A model generated the notes under the pieces. The model searched no databases. It was not told where the DNA came from and saw only the letters and a program-made list of their open reading frames with translations. Position numbers and translations under genes: made by a program. Source: Meandrina meandrites (Eukaryota; Cnidaria; Anthozoa; Scleractinia; Meandrinidae). From it: a stretch of DNA of 64,000 nt. Shown here one piece after another: positions 24,539-35,680 of this stretch. Numbering within the stretch: position 1 is the stretch's first letter; every line of letters begins with the position of its first letter. The DNA lies in contig OY855916.1 in the NCBI GenBank assembly GCA_963693305.1, positions 3,733,001 through 3,797,000 on the forward strand. Direction: 5' to 3'.

Positions 24539-24911
24539 TGTTCTAGTAAAAGAAAGAAAGAGGCATTATCTACACCAGGTCTGATTGATAATGTGAGCCT
24601 GAACATGCAGACGTATTTTGAGCGAGTAAGCGCACACGCGCCATTTTGGACGCAAGAAATCAGGCCTGGTAGAAAACTCAGAGACTCAACGCCGAATAGT
24701 TGCACAATGTAATGTGGCCGATCAATAGTGATGAAATAATCAGATCATGGGTTAATGATGGTTTACATGATAATTTATTTTTCTTTCTCACACCATTCAC
24801 AAAACTCTGATCTGCTGCTCAACTCAGCGGTAATCCAACTGTAGACTTCTTGAAAACACTATTTACTTTGACAATGACATTTTGAGGTGGCAAACTAAAA
24901 AAGTGGTTCAA

Positions 24912-25095
24912 TAGGCCATTTCCGAGTTACCCTTTGCCTCTGTTTCAAAACGAGTCTAGGTGCGAAACCATTCATATGAAAATGAGTTTCACCTACATGT
25001 CCATTTTCATGCAAATCAAACTCATTTTCATTTGAATGGTTTCGTACGTAGACTCGTTTTGAAAATGAGGCAAAGAGTAACTCAGAAATGGCCTA
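24912..25095. mobile_element. hairpin MITE, TAGGCCATTTC termini
   Basis: Inverted ends TAGGCCATTTCCGAGTTAC and GTAACTCAGAAATGGCCTA, with an interior that also mirrors (ATTCATATGAAAATGAG against CTCATTTTCATTTGAAT). U1 shows the undisturbed flank (GGTCCCATTCAACTGG, about 1295-1310). Flanking TTCAA occurs on both sides and may be the duplicated target. Confidence 0.8.
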
Positions 25096-25974
25096 TTCAA
25101 CTGGCGAAAAACCAGTAGCAGCAGTCGCACAGGCACTCCAGGGCCCGGTTGTTCAAAAGAGGATTAAACATTAAACCTGGGTTAGACCTTAATTAGAGGT
25201 TAAAATTCTTAACCGTAGGTTTATTAACTCGAAAATAAAATTGTGTTGTTGAAAGCACGGTTAGCAGGCCGGCTGCTTAACCTCGGGTTACGCGCGGTTA
25301 ACCCGCAAAAAGCATCCCATAATACTCTTTGCTTGTTTTACTTTGTGCCCACGAGATCGGCACGCAGGGCGAGAAAACTAAACTTCAGCGCGACCGAAAT
25401 TGCCGTTTAGCCGAAGAGAACTTAAGAGGGTGTCTCTGTAAGAACCAGCCACTTGCAAATTCGCATAAAAAAATAATTTTGCTTGGAACTCTTTTAACTG
25501 AAAGACTTTACAAAGGCAAGAACTAAAACCCTTTTGGTTTGATTCGAAATGATTTTTTGGTCCCATTAGGAGCAATAAAAATAGGTATTTTTCAAGTCAT
25601 TGTAAAATTTTTTACTTGCGTCGTCTACCAAGAAATTTTATAACAATGTGCTCAAAAAAATTTCTAGTTTACTATGAAAGTAGCAAATTTTCACTCAATT
25701 TATCTAGAAATGCACTACAATTCGGCTTCGATCGAACGCTGAAAATGACCTTAATTTAGAGGCTTAGTTTTGAAAATTGGCACCTAGTTGCTAATTCTAC
25801 CCTACACAGCCGGAAAGTGTAGTCCTTCATCGGCCAAAATACGCAAAATCCCATGTACGTTTTCAGCATTTTAAAAGTTATGACCTTTTGAATCAGTACA
25901 CATGTACGACGGTATTTACGACATTTCCGCCTATATCGAAATCGGCCCATTTGAGCATATTTTGTATGTGTAAT

Positions 25975-26014
25975 CGCATGGGCCCGAGGGCAATTAAGGA
26001 TTAATTTCACGCGC

Positions 26015-26047
<33 letters not shown>

Positions 26048-26115
26048 CGAAGCGACGAGGGCAATTTGGAAAACTTTGAAAATGCAAGTGAAATTAATCC
26101 TTAATTGCACGAGGG
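25975..26115. repeat. palindrome, GAGGGCAATTAAGGATTAA arms
   Basis: GAGGGCAATTAAGGATTAAT on the left is mirrored by ATTAATCCTTAATTGCAC on the right, with further pairing of the CATTTTCAAAGTTTTC block, around the centre TCGCGAAGCGA (about 26045-26055). It can form a long hairpin. It may be the end of a further nested element whose other end is near 26940. Confidence 0.65.
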
Positions 26116-26347
26116 CACATTGCGATTACGTGTTTATCGCATAAAGGGCAAAACTGTGTACAAAAGAAAACTTAAACGAGGTCCGCCATGGCGTAAACCG
26201 GTTGGCAAGAGTATTTGCTCGTAGCAAAATGACCACATAAAAAATCAACTTATGTCGAGAAACAGTAAAAGTAAGCATAACACAGCATGTGCAATTCACT
26301 CATAATAGTTCCTTCACAGATAAAACTGAATGCAGTTTAAATTTTAT

Positions 26348-26584
26348 TTACCTTTGTTTACGAGGTGTCCGACCGCGCAGAAATGCTGCATCGATGAAAG
26401 TCATAAACAAAGTGTCCAAACGAGCTTTAATAACTTCTTCAACCTGACATTCTCCTTTCCACAGCGAAAACTGTAAGTACCAACAAAATTTATGCCCTTT
26501 CCAGGCTCTGTTTCTAATAAGGCGAAGCAAGCAAAACGATGAAATGTTATCTTTCAGTGTCGATTCAGTGGTCTCAGCCGCCAT
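26348..26584 (-). CDS. short exon-like ORF inside foldback element
   Basis: An ORF of 78 codons from an ATG in good context (ATGGCGGCTGAG). It can be extended upstream in frame to 26683. It ends CAAAG-GTAAAT at the stop, so the stop codon lies inside a good splice-donor sequence and the real product could continue in another exon, which I did not find. It includes LIRNRAWKGHKFCWYLQFSL. I do not recognise a domain. It may be a first exon left from an autonomous ancestor of the element. Confidence 0.25.
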   Translation of the reverse strand: MAAETTESTLKDNISSFCLLRLIRNRAWKGHKFCWYLQFSLWKGECQVEEVIKARLDTLFMTFIDAAFLRGRTPRKQR

Positions 26585-27639
26585 GAATTTCTTTTCTCCG
26601 TGCAGCGAATCGTCCAGACGTTTTTTCGGGCTGTGACAAACGAAGCGAGATTGAAAAGTCCTCTCTCTATTCCACCAAGGCACTACTCATTTCTGCCTAC
26701 CAATTTTCTTTCACATGTGATGAAATTATCAAACGCATTTATATCAAACTCGTATGCACTGCGTTTCTGAACTTTTTTCAAACTCGTTTTAAGCGGGAAA
26801 CCAACTCAGTGCAGACGACGCGCGCTCAGCCAATCAGGATCAAGTAATCATGCCCTCTTGATTACCAAAAAGTGCCCTCGTGATTAAGAAAAAATGCCCT
26901 CTGTCTCAACCAATCAGCGTTCAGTAATTTTGCCCCGTATGTGATAAGTCATAAAAACAGCTTAACTGCTTCGCAGGTCGGAATTAGTACACCTTTAGCC
27001 ATTTTCCAGTCTTTAAGATAGCTGAGTTCCATTACAGCTCCAACAAATGCTGAAATGGGTCGATTTCGATATAGGCGAAAAAATCGTAAATACTCGTACA
27101 TGTGCTGATACAAACGGTCATCAGAATTATCGAAATACTGAAAATGTACATGGGAGTTTTCAAATTTTGGCCGTTAAGGACTACTCTTAACGGCTGTGTA
27201 GGATAGAGTTAGCAACCACGTCCCAATTTTTAAAAAATTAGCTTATAAATCATGGCCATTTTCACTACGATCGACAACGATTTGTAGTGGTCATAATATA
27301 CTAAATTCGGTTTTCCAGATAAATCGAGGGAAAACTTGTTACTTTCGTGGTAAACTAGAAATGTTTATGATCAAATTGATATAATATTTGTCGGTATTCG
27401 ACGTGTGTAAAATATTTTACAGGGGCACGATTTCACCTTCCCTTTTATGGGCATTTCAATTGTTTGCAGCAATGAGCGTCTTTTGTTACCAGAACAAAGG
27501 TCTGAAAGAACCAACGCTTAGCAAATTTCCGAGCGCGAAATTCAAAATCTTCGTTGATGACTACGTGGTGACAAAATCAACTCTTCTAGGGGTGGGTAAA
27601 TGAAATAGTCTCCTAATGCAACAACAGATTAACTGGCAG

Positions 27640-28690
27640 GACGGAAGGGGACCGAGCGCGTTAAACATAAAACCTCGCTGAACTTTTTATTCAAACTTGT
27701 GAACATTCGAACCGACGCGCTTTGAACATACAGCCTCGCTTAACTTTTTATTCAAACTTGTGAACAGCATGATCCGAACCGACGCGCTTTAAACATAACC
27801 TGCATAACGCCTCGCTTAACTTTAAATCCAACTTGTGAACATTCGAACCGACGCGCTTTAAACATAACCTACATAACGCCTCGCTTAACTTTAAATCCAA
27901 CTTGTGAACATTCGAACCGACGCGTTTTGAACATAAAGCCTCGCTTAACTTTTTATTCAAACTTGTGAACAGCATGATCCGAACCGACGCGCTTTAAACA
28001 TAACCTGCATAACGCCTCGCTTAACTTTAGATCAAACTTGTGAACATTCGAACCGACGCGCTTTGAACATAAAGCCTCGCTTAACTTTTTATTCAAACTT
28101 GTGAACAGCATGATCCGAACCGACGCGCTTTAAACATAACCTGCATAACGCCTCGCTTAACTTTAGATCAAACTTGTGAACATTCGAACCGACGCGCTTT
28201 GAACATAAAGCCTCGCTTAACTTTTTATTCAAACTTGTGAACAGCATGATCCGAACCGACGCGCTTTAAACATAACCTGCATAACGCCTCGCTTAACTTT
28301 AAATCAAACTTGTGAACATTCGAACCGACAGCTGAACCGACGCGCTTTGAACATAAAGCTTCGCTTAACTTTCTGTTCATGCAAACTTGTGAACAGCATG
28401 ATCCGAACCGACGCGCTTTGAACATAACCTGCATAACGCCTCGCTTAACTTTAAATCAAACTTGTGAACATTCAAACCGACGCGCGTTAAACACAAAACC
28501 TCACTGAACATTCGAACCGATGCTAACATGGAACCTCACTAACTTTTTATTCAAACTTGTGAACATTCAAACCGACGAGCTTTGAAAATGAAACCCCGCT
28601 GAGCCTTTTTATTCAAACTTGTGAACATTCGAATCGACGTGCTTTGAACATTAAGCCTCACTTAGCTTTTTATTCAAACTTGTTAGTTAG
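27640..28690. repeat. dimeric satellite array (about 67 + 69 bp)
   Basis: About 15 monomers share the core CGAACCGACGCGCTTT and CCTCGCTTAACTTT. Two types alternate. Type A (67-68 bp) contains TTTTTATTCAAACTTGTGAAC and AGCATGATC. Type B (69 bp) contains ATAACCTGCATAACGCC. They form an A-B higher-order unit of about 136 bp, regular between about 27915 and 28320 and degenerate at both edges (27640-27705 and 28470-28690). The minus-strand ORFs with repeated KLSEALCRLCLKRVGS come from the array and are not likely genes. Confidence 0.85.
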
Positions 28691-31600
28691 TCTATGGTAT
28701 CTGTGGTCCCAATGGCGCCCCCGTTAGGAACAAAAATGTCATCATCAGCAATGTGCCGACTGGATCCGATTAAACCCGAGTGCAATTTGGCGACACCGAA
28801 CAGGAAAATCCCTAAGGATGGACAACAATAGCTTCATTGTATTAGAAAGTTTAAACCCTAACAATGGGCAAAGTTTGATATGGCCTATTTTTTTTAATTT
28901 TTCGGCGGACCTGGAAGGGGCAAACTCTTTAATGGCTCCTAGCGCGGCCAAAAAATCATTTTGAATCAAACCAAATCTGTTTTTGTTTTAGCCTTGGTTA
29001 ATTCTTTTATTTGGCAGAGTTTCAAGAAAATTATTTTTAACGCGAATTTGCGTGTGGGTGGTTTTTACAGAGACAGCCTCTTAAATTACGTAATACTGTG
29101 CAACGAGAGCTTGGAAAGATATCGCTAACAAGTGGATTCGTAATACAAAAAAGAATCCCGGCCAAAGCGATAACGAGCATGTAGTCCTTTGTCAGTGAAA
29201 TTGTCAATTTCACACTGACTTCCGCCTTGTCTAAACTTTCTTTATCACCACCCGTCGCTCAAAATCATAAAAGAAAGTCTGCTATTTTGCTCGACTTCTA
29301 CTATCGACTTTGTACTATATTTAACCCGCGGCTAGTGAGTTAACCCACCTAGCAAGGTGGGTTAAATTTAACACGCTGTTCACCCCGAGGATAGCGTTTA
29401 CCTGCCTTCGAACAACTCATCCGACCTGCGGATAAAATTTAAACGGAGGTTAAGCCGATGTTACCTGGGGTTAGGATTTAACCCCCTTTTTTGAACAACC
29501 GTGTCCAGAACTTTATCCCAACGTGGTAACAATTAATTGTTACCATAACACCAGAGCACTTTGTTTTAGAAGAATACTACCACAAGGGATTTTCTGAAAC
29601 AAACATATAGCATTCTTATATGTATACAAAAGAAACGAAGAGGCACTCGAATTCAATCAGTCAATTTGATTAGTCACTGTACGTTTCACCTAGTACTTCC
29701 CAGCCAGGTGCTCCCAAACCCCACTACCTCCACAATAATAATAATTAATTAATGAACAATTAAAGTTTACACCATAGCAGGTTAGCGGTTAGCGGGCCCA
29801 CTAAACAATCACAATCATGGAAGTGCATTCTGCTCCCACGCAGACTTTCGCCACGCAATCTTTCGGGAGGAATGCATGACGATGGCTCTTTTACAATGAC
29901 AAAACAAACATACCTCAATATGCTTAACCCTAAGCCAACAGATCACTGAGGAGTTTATAGGCCAGGTATTGGTGCTCAATGACCCTAAAAACCACAAAAG
30001 CGAGCAGCATAAAGCATGATTTAGTTTAGAAAGTTTACAATACGTGTAGGTATATAATAACTGCTTACTACATCTACTATTTATTCGAATTTATCTATTC
30101 TAAGCGATGTTTTTACTTCGACGATTTTGACTGAAAGTCAAAAAAAGCTCGTCCTTTGTTTGCAAGTTAATAATACAAGCTCTTTTTACGTTTTCCATTT
30201 TCCATTCGGAATCCGTTGCTTATGCAACGCAAGTTCGGCTGTTGAAGAATTAAGCCTTTTTTGACGGAATGTTTCAACGGATGAAAAGTCGAGACGATCA
30301 AATCTATTTCAGAAGGGTATCACGATCAAACAGTACTAGTTGTCACTGATCTGAGCGAGAAATCAAACGCATCCACAAGTAATGTTTGGGTTTAGTATGC
30401 AAATAAGGGCTCACAGTGAGGCGCAGCCGAGTGTTTTAGACTTGATAAAACACGAACTGCGAATTTATTGAACTGGCTTCAAAATCGTTCGATGTAGATC
30501 AACTCATTCTTACCCTAAAATTTAGATTAATAATAATATTTTATTCGCTGGCAAAGTTTAAATTAAAAAATCCGCTTCTGTCATGACACATACACTAGAG
30601 GTTTTGACTGATCTATTTTTGAAAAAATCACAGAGAAATGTTTTCTACTCGATCCGCAAACTTGGACACAAAATCAGGGATTTTTCAATTTGGCACTAAT
30701 GGCGCTGTTTCGTCGCCGTAAAGCGCAATCGACAACATTCGTAAACTTCAGCTCAATCGCACTTAAAGCAGCCGAGATATAATCGTTTTAAAAGACGAAG
30801 GCCAAGCAAATTGCCTAATGAATTTATTCATGGCTGGGTGTCCCCCGCGACCTTTAAAATCTAAATCAGATACTGTGAACATTAGAGGCGTATAAAATAT
30901 CAGCCTTTGCTGAAAACAAGATTAAAAATATAATAACCCTCTGATCAGCTCTTTCAAAAAGGATAAATCACGCACTTGTAAGAGCAAAAATATAATTTCA
31001 ATCTGCCGTCTGCTCTGTATGTTGGTCCGCTTTGCGAGAGGTACCGCCAGAACTTCGGGGCCTTTTGCGCGCAACACACAACATCGCTTTTTGTTTACAA
31101 TGCTTGTCCTTTAGTTGCAGAAGGCACCGAGTCCGTGCATGTCGAAACTTGCGATCTTGATATAAGCGAGGTAAAATCGATATTTGCTCTTTTAAGTTGT
31201 ATGTTGATTCGTGTTGTCCGACTTTGCATCGAAAAGCTTGAAGTTGAATTCGGAGAATATCAACGTTGCAGGACAAAGTCCGATGTTGATAGCTAAGGAT
31301 GTTGAGTTGCGGCAACTCGGGTCTTTGTTGGAGGTGAAACGTAATTAACATTCTACGATGACGAATAAACTTCCTTGCAGAATATCGGTGTACCAAGAAA
31401 AATCGAGCGGAAAGAAGAACTGGCTATTTATGTGTGAGTTTTTTTAACTTACATCACGCTGCCGTGTTATCGTTTTACACGGTGCTGCCTTCAACTACGG
31501 TTTCCGTGACCCGGCCTCATCTCCGGTATTCCTCCCTCCACAAAAGTAACATTTCTTAATAATCGATATTTTTACTTTATCTTATGTGTAAAACGAAGCA

Positions 31601-32832
31601 GAAATTTGTCTGACCTTTGTTAGGAGCAGAGATCTATCAGACGATTTGCCTGACTCCAGTGACTCTCGTTCGTCTTTCGGTCGCTCTGTCTGCTTCAGTT
31701 TCTTCGATGAAACTGAAAAACACTTCAAGCTGAAATTGAAACTTAAATATTTCTTTCTACCACTGTCTACGTTGCAATAGCGATTGGTAGATAGAAGCAG
31801 ATTATACCCTAACCTTCACGATACTTCCTTGCAGTGTATTTCACTTACTGCTTACTTTCGTTTTGGGTGCTTGGGTCACCCACTATTGTCTTGTCTTCTT
31901 GGAAAGGAAGTTCACTCCATGACCATCTATCCCCGCGCTCCCTGTTTCCCCGCGATTGGCGCCTGGGGAAGAGGCAGGAGAAACACTTCTTTCGTGTTTT
32001 TTTTTTCAATGCATAGACTCCAACAGCAACCCAAAATAAGTGAATAAATTCAAACTTTTTACCAGTTACTGTAACTGGGCTATCGCTCAAGCAAATCCTG
32101 AACAACAATCAGCTGAGTCAAGTAAAGAGCGCACTTGTTTTGAAGGCCAGTTCCCAGGTCCGAATCTCGTTCGCATTCGCTGCCGTGTTTGTTGTGGCTC
32201 CACAGCATGCTTTTTCAAGTGCTGACAGGTTCATTTCTCTACCTGCTTCTTTTGATTGGCCAGATGTGCGTGGTGGCTGTGTTGCCGTCCTCACCCATCA
32301 CCCCCTGGGGGAAATGTAGATACCCGCTCCTCAGGCGTTCCTCTTTGTCTCGTGGTGGGCCTGCCCCCGCTGCCATTTTCAGTTTTCCCACCGACGAAAT
32401 ATAGCGGCTCCTGGCATGGGGGATGAGGCAGTTGGGCGAGGCAGTCGGCAGTCCTGACATTAAATAACGTGACTGATGGGGCATTTCAGTCCATAATTAT
32501 AAGTCTCCATCTTGAAAATAAGCGGCGCCCAGAAGACACAGTAGAAAACGTGAGCGTCACCTCTCTTTAAAATCCAAGCGTCCCAGTCTAGTAAGTCTTA
32601 TGTAGACGTGTTAGTAAGAAACTGATTTTTTGTGGTGATAAACTTTGTATATCGTAGTTTAAAATTCCGGCGTTATCTTTGCGATAGGAAATTATGTTAT
32701 GCGAGGAATCTTCAATGTATAGTATGAATGCTTGAGTGTCAGTTTCATTTATCGAGTGTTTGCATGCGTTACAAGCAGCTGTAATTTTGCTACCTCGTAA
32801 TTTTGTGATCTGTAACAAGTGATCTTGCTAAA

Positions 32833-33444
32833 ATGGCGGTTGAGTTTGAATTTTTTCAGAGGTGCGAGTCAAATGGGTTAACCCCGAAGACAGCTTCTAC
32901 ATTGAAGGGCCAGAACCTCAATGTTGCTGAAGCAGTAAAACTATTGTCCACGAACGACATTGCCGAGCTTGGCTTGACAAAAGGCCAAACCAAGCTTTTG
33001 ACTAAAGCCGTAAACGACCTGAAAACACCACTTCAACCAGGAAAATTAACAGCCACGATAACAACAACCAGCCTCGCAAAGGACCAAGGCCTTGACGAGC
33101 TTCTAAAGAAGTTGGACCATGAAGGTGGCTTAGATGCCCTCGTCAGTTGTGGTGGCCTTGATGACTTGCCTCCTAGCTTCGATTCAACTATCCCACCGGC
33201 TGGTCAGGCGCAGGGAGATACGACTAGAGTTGACTTAAATCCGCATGTGTACCTCGATAAACCCAACGCAGGTAAGGAAGAGAAACCCGTTCTCATCCCC
33301 GATTTTGTGCACGTGTACTCGGGTTCCACTAAGCCAGAAGAACAAGATATAGGTTCCAGTGGCGGGGCTCAAGTGATTGTGCGAGCATTCAAAAAGAAAA
33401 CACCGGCCCTTGAGACCATCACGCTCTCGCAGTGGATGGCCTAA
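32833..33444 (+). CDS. retroelement Gag-like ORF with SAM-like N-terminus
   Basis: A 203-codon ORF from an ATG in good context (AAAATGGCGG). Residues about 10-62 follow the sterile-alpha-motif pattern, with LLSTNDIAELGLTKGQTKLL resembling the 'LL..t..DL.eLGit.g...kll' core of SAM domains. A low-complexity middle (residues 85-150) is followed by a basic segment and ITLSQWMA just before the stop. This overall plan, a SAM-like start and a SQW(M/L)A block, recalls Gag-like proteins encoded by repeats in cnidarian genomes, from memory and not checked. In the next 160 bases related coding sequence seems to go on with stops (AIQDYLA, LYDNEYRKR, HGFRW), so the stop at 33444 looks like a disabling change. 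Domesticated gene is less likely. Confidence 0.5.
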   Translation: MAVEFEFFQRCESNGLTPKTASTLKGQNLNVAEAVKLLSTNDIAELGLTKGQTKLLTKAVNDLKTPLQPGKLTATITTTSLAKDQGLDELLKKLDHEGGLDALVSCGGLDDLPPSFDSTIPPAGQAQGDTTRVDLNPHVYLDKPNAGKEEKPVLIPDFVHVYSGSTKPEEQDIGSSGGAQVIVRAFKKKTPALETITLSQWMA

Positions 33445-33605
33445 ACGTACTTCTCCAGCGTCAGAACATGAATGTCACAGCGATCCAAGACTACCTTGCC
33501 TAAATAGTTAAGGTGTCATAGCTGGTCGAGGAGCACACGTAGCAGTCTGTTATTCTCTACGACAATGAATACCGCAAACGCCGACACCGCCACGGGTTTC
33601 GCTGG
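33445..33605 (+). pseudogene. decayed continuation of the Gag-like ORF
   Basis: Reading through the stop at 33442-33444 in the same frame gives short recognisable pieces, VTAIQDYLA, VEEHT and VILYDNEYRKR, interrupted by stop codons, and the similarity ends near 33600. Taken with the preceding ORF this indicates a 3'-truncated, inactivated element. Confidence 0.4.
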
Positions 33606-35258
33606 TAATAAAGAAGCGGCAATAATGCTGTAGGGTAAATGCCCAGGGTAGTTGCTTAGAAGGCTAATGCCCAACCCCAGGGATATTATAGGAAAATGGC
33701 TCACTATTGCTCCGGGTGAGGAAGAGGGGAGGAACGCTGGAATTGACTGATGCATTACGCGTCTCTATCGCTTTGAAAGAGGTGGTGCTTTAAAATGTGC
33801 TAAGTGAAGGTGTAACCTTTTTTTTAGAAACAAAGGGAGACTTAAGTTACATCCTTTTGTCAGCTTTGGCACTCTGGCTCAAACAAGAAATTCACTTATT
33901 CACTCTGGCTCAAACAACCAATTCACTGTCATGAAAAATTTCTATGTTGAAACTGCGCGAAACAACACTTCTATTTTTGACACTGACAAAAAGAGGAATA
34001 GCACATCAGAAAAAGAAAGCGAGTCATTAACACTGGATTGAAAGCCAGCTGCGAACTATTTTTATTTAAATAATGTTACCTCTGTCGTGCTCTTTTAATT
34101 ACAATTTTTTCACCATAAACTATTGCACGCCTCACGATGGTACAGTAAAGACCGAAATATAGCGTTCTCTATAACACCCCGTGTGCTTATATTAGTAATA
34201 AAAAGTACATTTATTCGGATCATCCTTCATTTTATTAAAATCTTATCTAGTTTTACCAAGGGAAAATTACATTATGAAAATGACGTTTACCTGGCATGGT
34301 GTAACTGTAGCAATAGGGAGCTAAGCAATGACGACGGCGACGCCGAGGACAACGCCTAGTGAATAAAAGCGCCCTATGTGCCTACGGCTGTTTTTTTCTT
34401 TCAGTTGAAGTCGAATGTAAAATGTACAAAGAATGTAAGTGTTGTTAAAAATGGTCATGCACTTACCTTCGAGATAGCTAGTTTACAGGCAAGCCACTGA
34501 GATAGAAAACTAAAAAACTGTACCAGACATCAGTGGTGTTTAAAAAGTCGAATTCGAAATCATTATAATCGTGTGTATTTTAATAACCTTACAAACTACT
34601 TTTGTCTTTGGTTGTAGCTCCAGCTGCATATGTAGTCCAGTCCAATTGTAAATACCTTAAAACTTAAGAAAGAAAATAAAGATTTGTTGAAGGTTGTTCA
34701 AAAAAGTATAAAGAGAGCTGTGCAACCACAAATTGAAATACGAAAAATAAGCCGTCGTGGTTCACGTTCTGCAAAAATACGCAGAATTCGGTCATTTCAC
34801 GTTGATGTTCCGCGGGGAACAGCTAAGGAACGTTCCAAGATTTAAAACGCATGTGCTGAGTGTAATTGTTAAGCTAACTGAACCTTTTTTGGCGACGCTA
34901 TATTCTCTTTGGCGTTGCCGTCGTAGTTTGCTTAAGCTCCTCCCGACCTTATGAATGGGTCTTTTCAAACTAACTTGTCGCGATTAAAATCTAAAAGTAA
35001 TCTTAAAATGAAATTCTGACTAATTTCTCGGCTGAAAACTTTCGGACCCCTTTCGACCCTCTAAAGACTAGCCTCCTATACAGACGTTCTTTAGGCTCCT
35101 CACGCATTCCTATATGAGGCTATCTAAAGACCAAGATATGTAACATCTTTGGCCTTCAGTGTTCAATTTCAACGTTTGATACCAAATCTCACTAGGCTCC
35201 GTAAGTCTAAATAGGCCCAGAATCTCGGGGCCTCTCCAACAATCCTTTCTTTCATTAT

Positions 35259-35567
35259 TTAAAACATCATCGTTGCCTCGTGCATAGCAACTTCAGCCAC
35301 TGCAGAACATTGAATCATGAGGGCTAAGACCCGGAGTCTCTCGGCCTCTTGTCTCGCAATCCTTTCTTGTCTCTCGGCCTCTTGTCTCGCAAACCTTTCT
35401 TGTCTCTCGGCCTCTTGTCTCATTTGATATCTTTTCGTTGCCTCTTGATGACAAATAGCAACTGTAGTGACGACAACAACTATAACTGCAATCAAAACTG
35501 TAAGTATCGTCCAGTAGCAGACACTGACCTCCTCAACTCCAGTAATGTTGGCTGAAAAATCTGACAT
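35259..35567 (-). CDS. small single-pass membrane protein with charged helical tail, paralogue 2 (U3)
   Basis: From the second in-frame ATG (MSDFS) the product is 102 residues; a longer reading from 35681 is possible but would start upstream of the predicted TATA box. A short N-terminus with a possible N-glycosylation site (NIT) is followed by a strong hydrophobic helix at about residues 18-39 (WTILTVLIAVIVVVVTTVAI). The cytosolic-type tail has three copies of a 10-residue RQEAERQERF repeat, encoded by 30-bp DNA repeats (35333-35430), probably a charged helix or coiled coil. It lies at the same place as the U2 and U4 ORFs, and its 5' flank (CTCTTACTTT...GACAATGTC) aligns with theirs. Likely topology is N-out/C-in, from charge. 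Family unknown. Confidence 0.55.
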   Translation of the reverse strand: MSDFSANITGVEEVSVCYWTILTVLIAVIVVVVTTVAICHQEATKRYQMRQEAERQERFARQEAERQERIARQEAERLRVLALMIQCSAVAEVAMHEATMMF

Positions 35568-35644
35568 TGTCTTTGAAAGAGAAAGTAAGAGACATTGACA
35601 TCTTGGATTTAAGAACCAATGGACTCCAGCCGTTCCCTTTCCGG

Positions 35645-35680
35645 TTTTATACCAATTTGGCACGAAATTTGGTGACGTCA
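35645..35680 (-). promoter_or_regulatory. TATA box and CRE-like site upstream of the U3 gene
   Basis: In transcript sense a TGACGTCA site (35673-35680) is followed by TATAAAA (35645-35651), about 80 bases before the MSDFS start codon. A start site about 30 bases after the TATA box would leave a 5' UTR of about 50 bases. U2 and U4 have different sequence here and lack this pair. Confidence 0.4.

Larger units (their letters stand above)
25436..29090. mobile_element. TTAA foldback element carrying a satellite array
   Basis: The ends are TTAA-GAGGGTGTCTCTGTAA and TTACAGAGACAGCCTC-TTAA, with similarity of about 150 bp at each end. A second pair of arms, about 25620-25960 and 27030-27390, is also inverted. 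U1 (about 1636-1650) and U4 (about 45105-45120) show the place without the insertion (GAACGTAAATTACC). The 26000-27000 interior includes a palindrome at 25975-26110 and a short ORF; 27640-28690 is tandem repeats; 28690-28930 has nothing I recognise. The termini resemble those of E2, suggesting one family. No transposase is visible. Confidence 0.8.
32617..33632. mobile_element. 1-kb retroelement-like insertion in U2
   Basis: U1 and U2 align up to AAGAAACT (about 9483 and 32617) and again from AAATGCCCAGGG (about 9521 and 33632). Between them U2 has about 1 kb that includes the 203-codon ORF. Exact ends and target duplication could not be set. Confidence 0.55.
23092..34930. repeat. segmental unit U2
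   Basis: It starts CTCCAATCTCAATAAATGTC, as U4 does at about 42402, and continues with 23100-23350, which is about 96% identical to 42400-42660 by eye. Then follow the 23359-24323 element, the small membrane-protein ORF and the R part from 24709. Two large insertions (25436-29090 and about 32617-33632) are absent from U1 and U4. Remaining stretches (29100-32590, 33640-34930) match other units where noted and contain no ORF whose frame is kept between copies. Confidence 0.75.

Noticed and set aside
27748..28434. Minus-strand ORFs with repeated KLSEALCRLCLKRVGS
   Set aside because: They are translations of the satellite array; stops and frame changes occur between monomers.
27640..28690. CRISPR-like repeat array
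   Set aside because: The monomers are contiguous with no unique spacers, and the DNA is from an animal.
30998..31396. 132-codon minus-strand ORF in U2
   Set aside because: The U1 counterpart (8123-8335) has out-of-frame indels and an earlier stop, so the frame is not kept.
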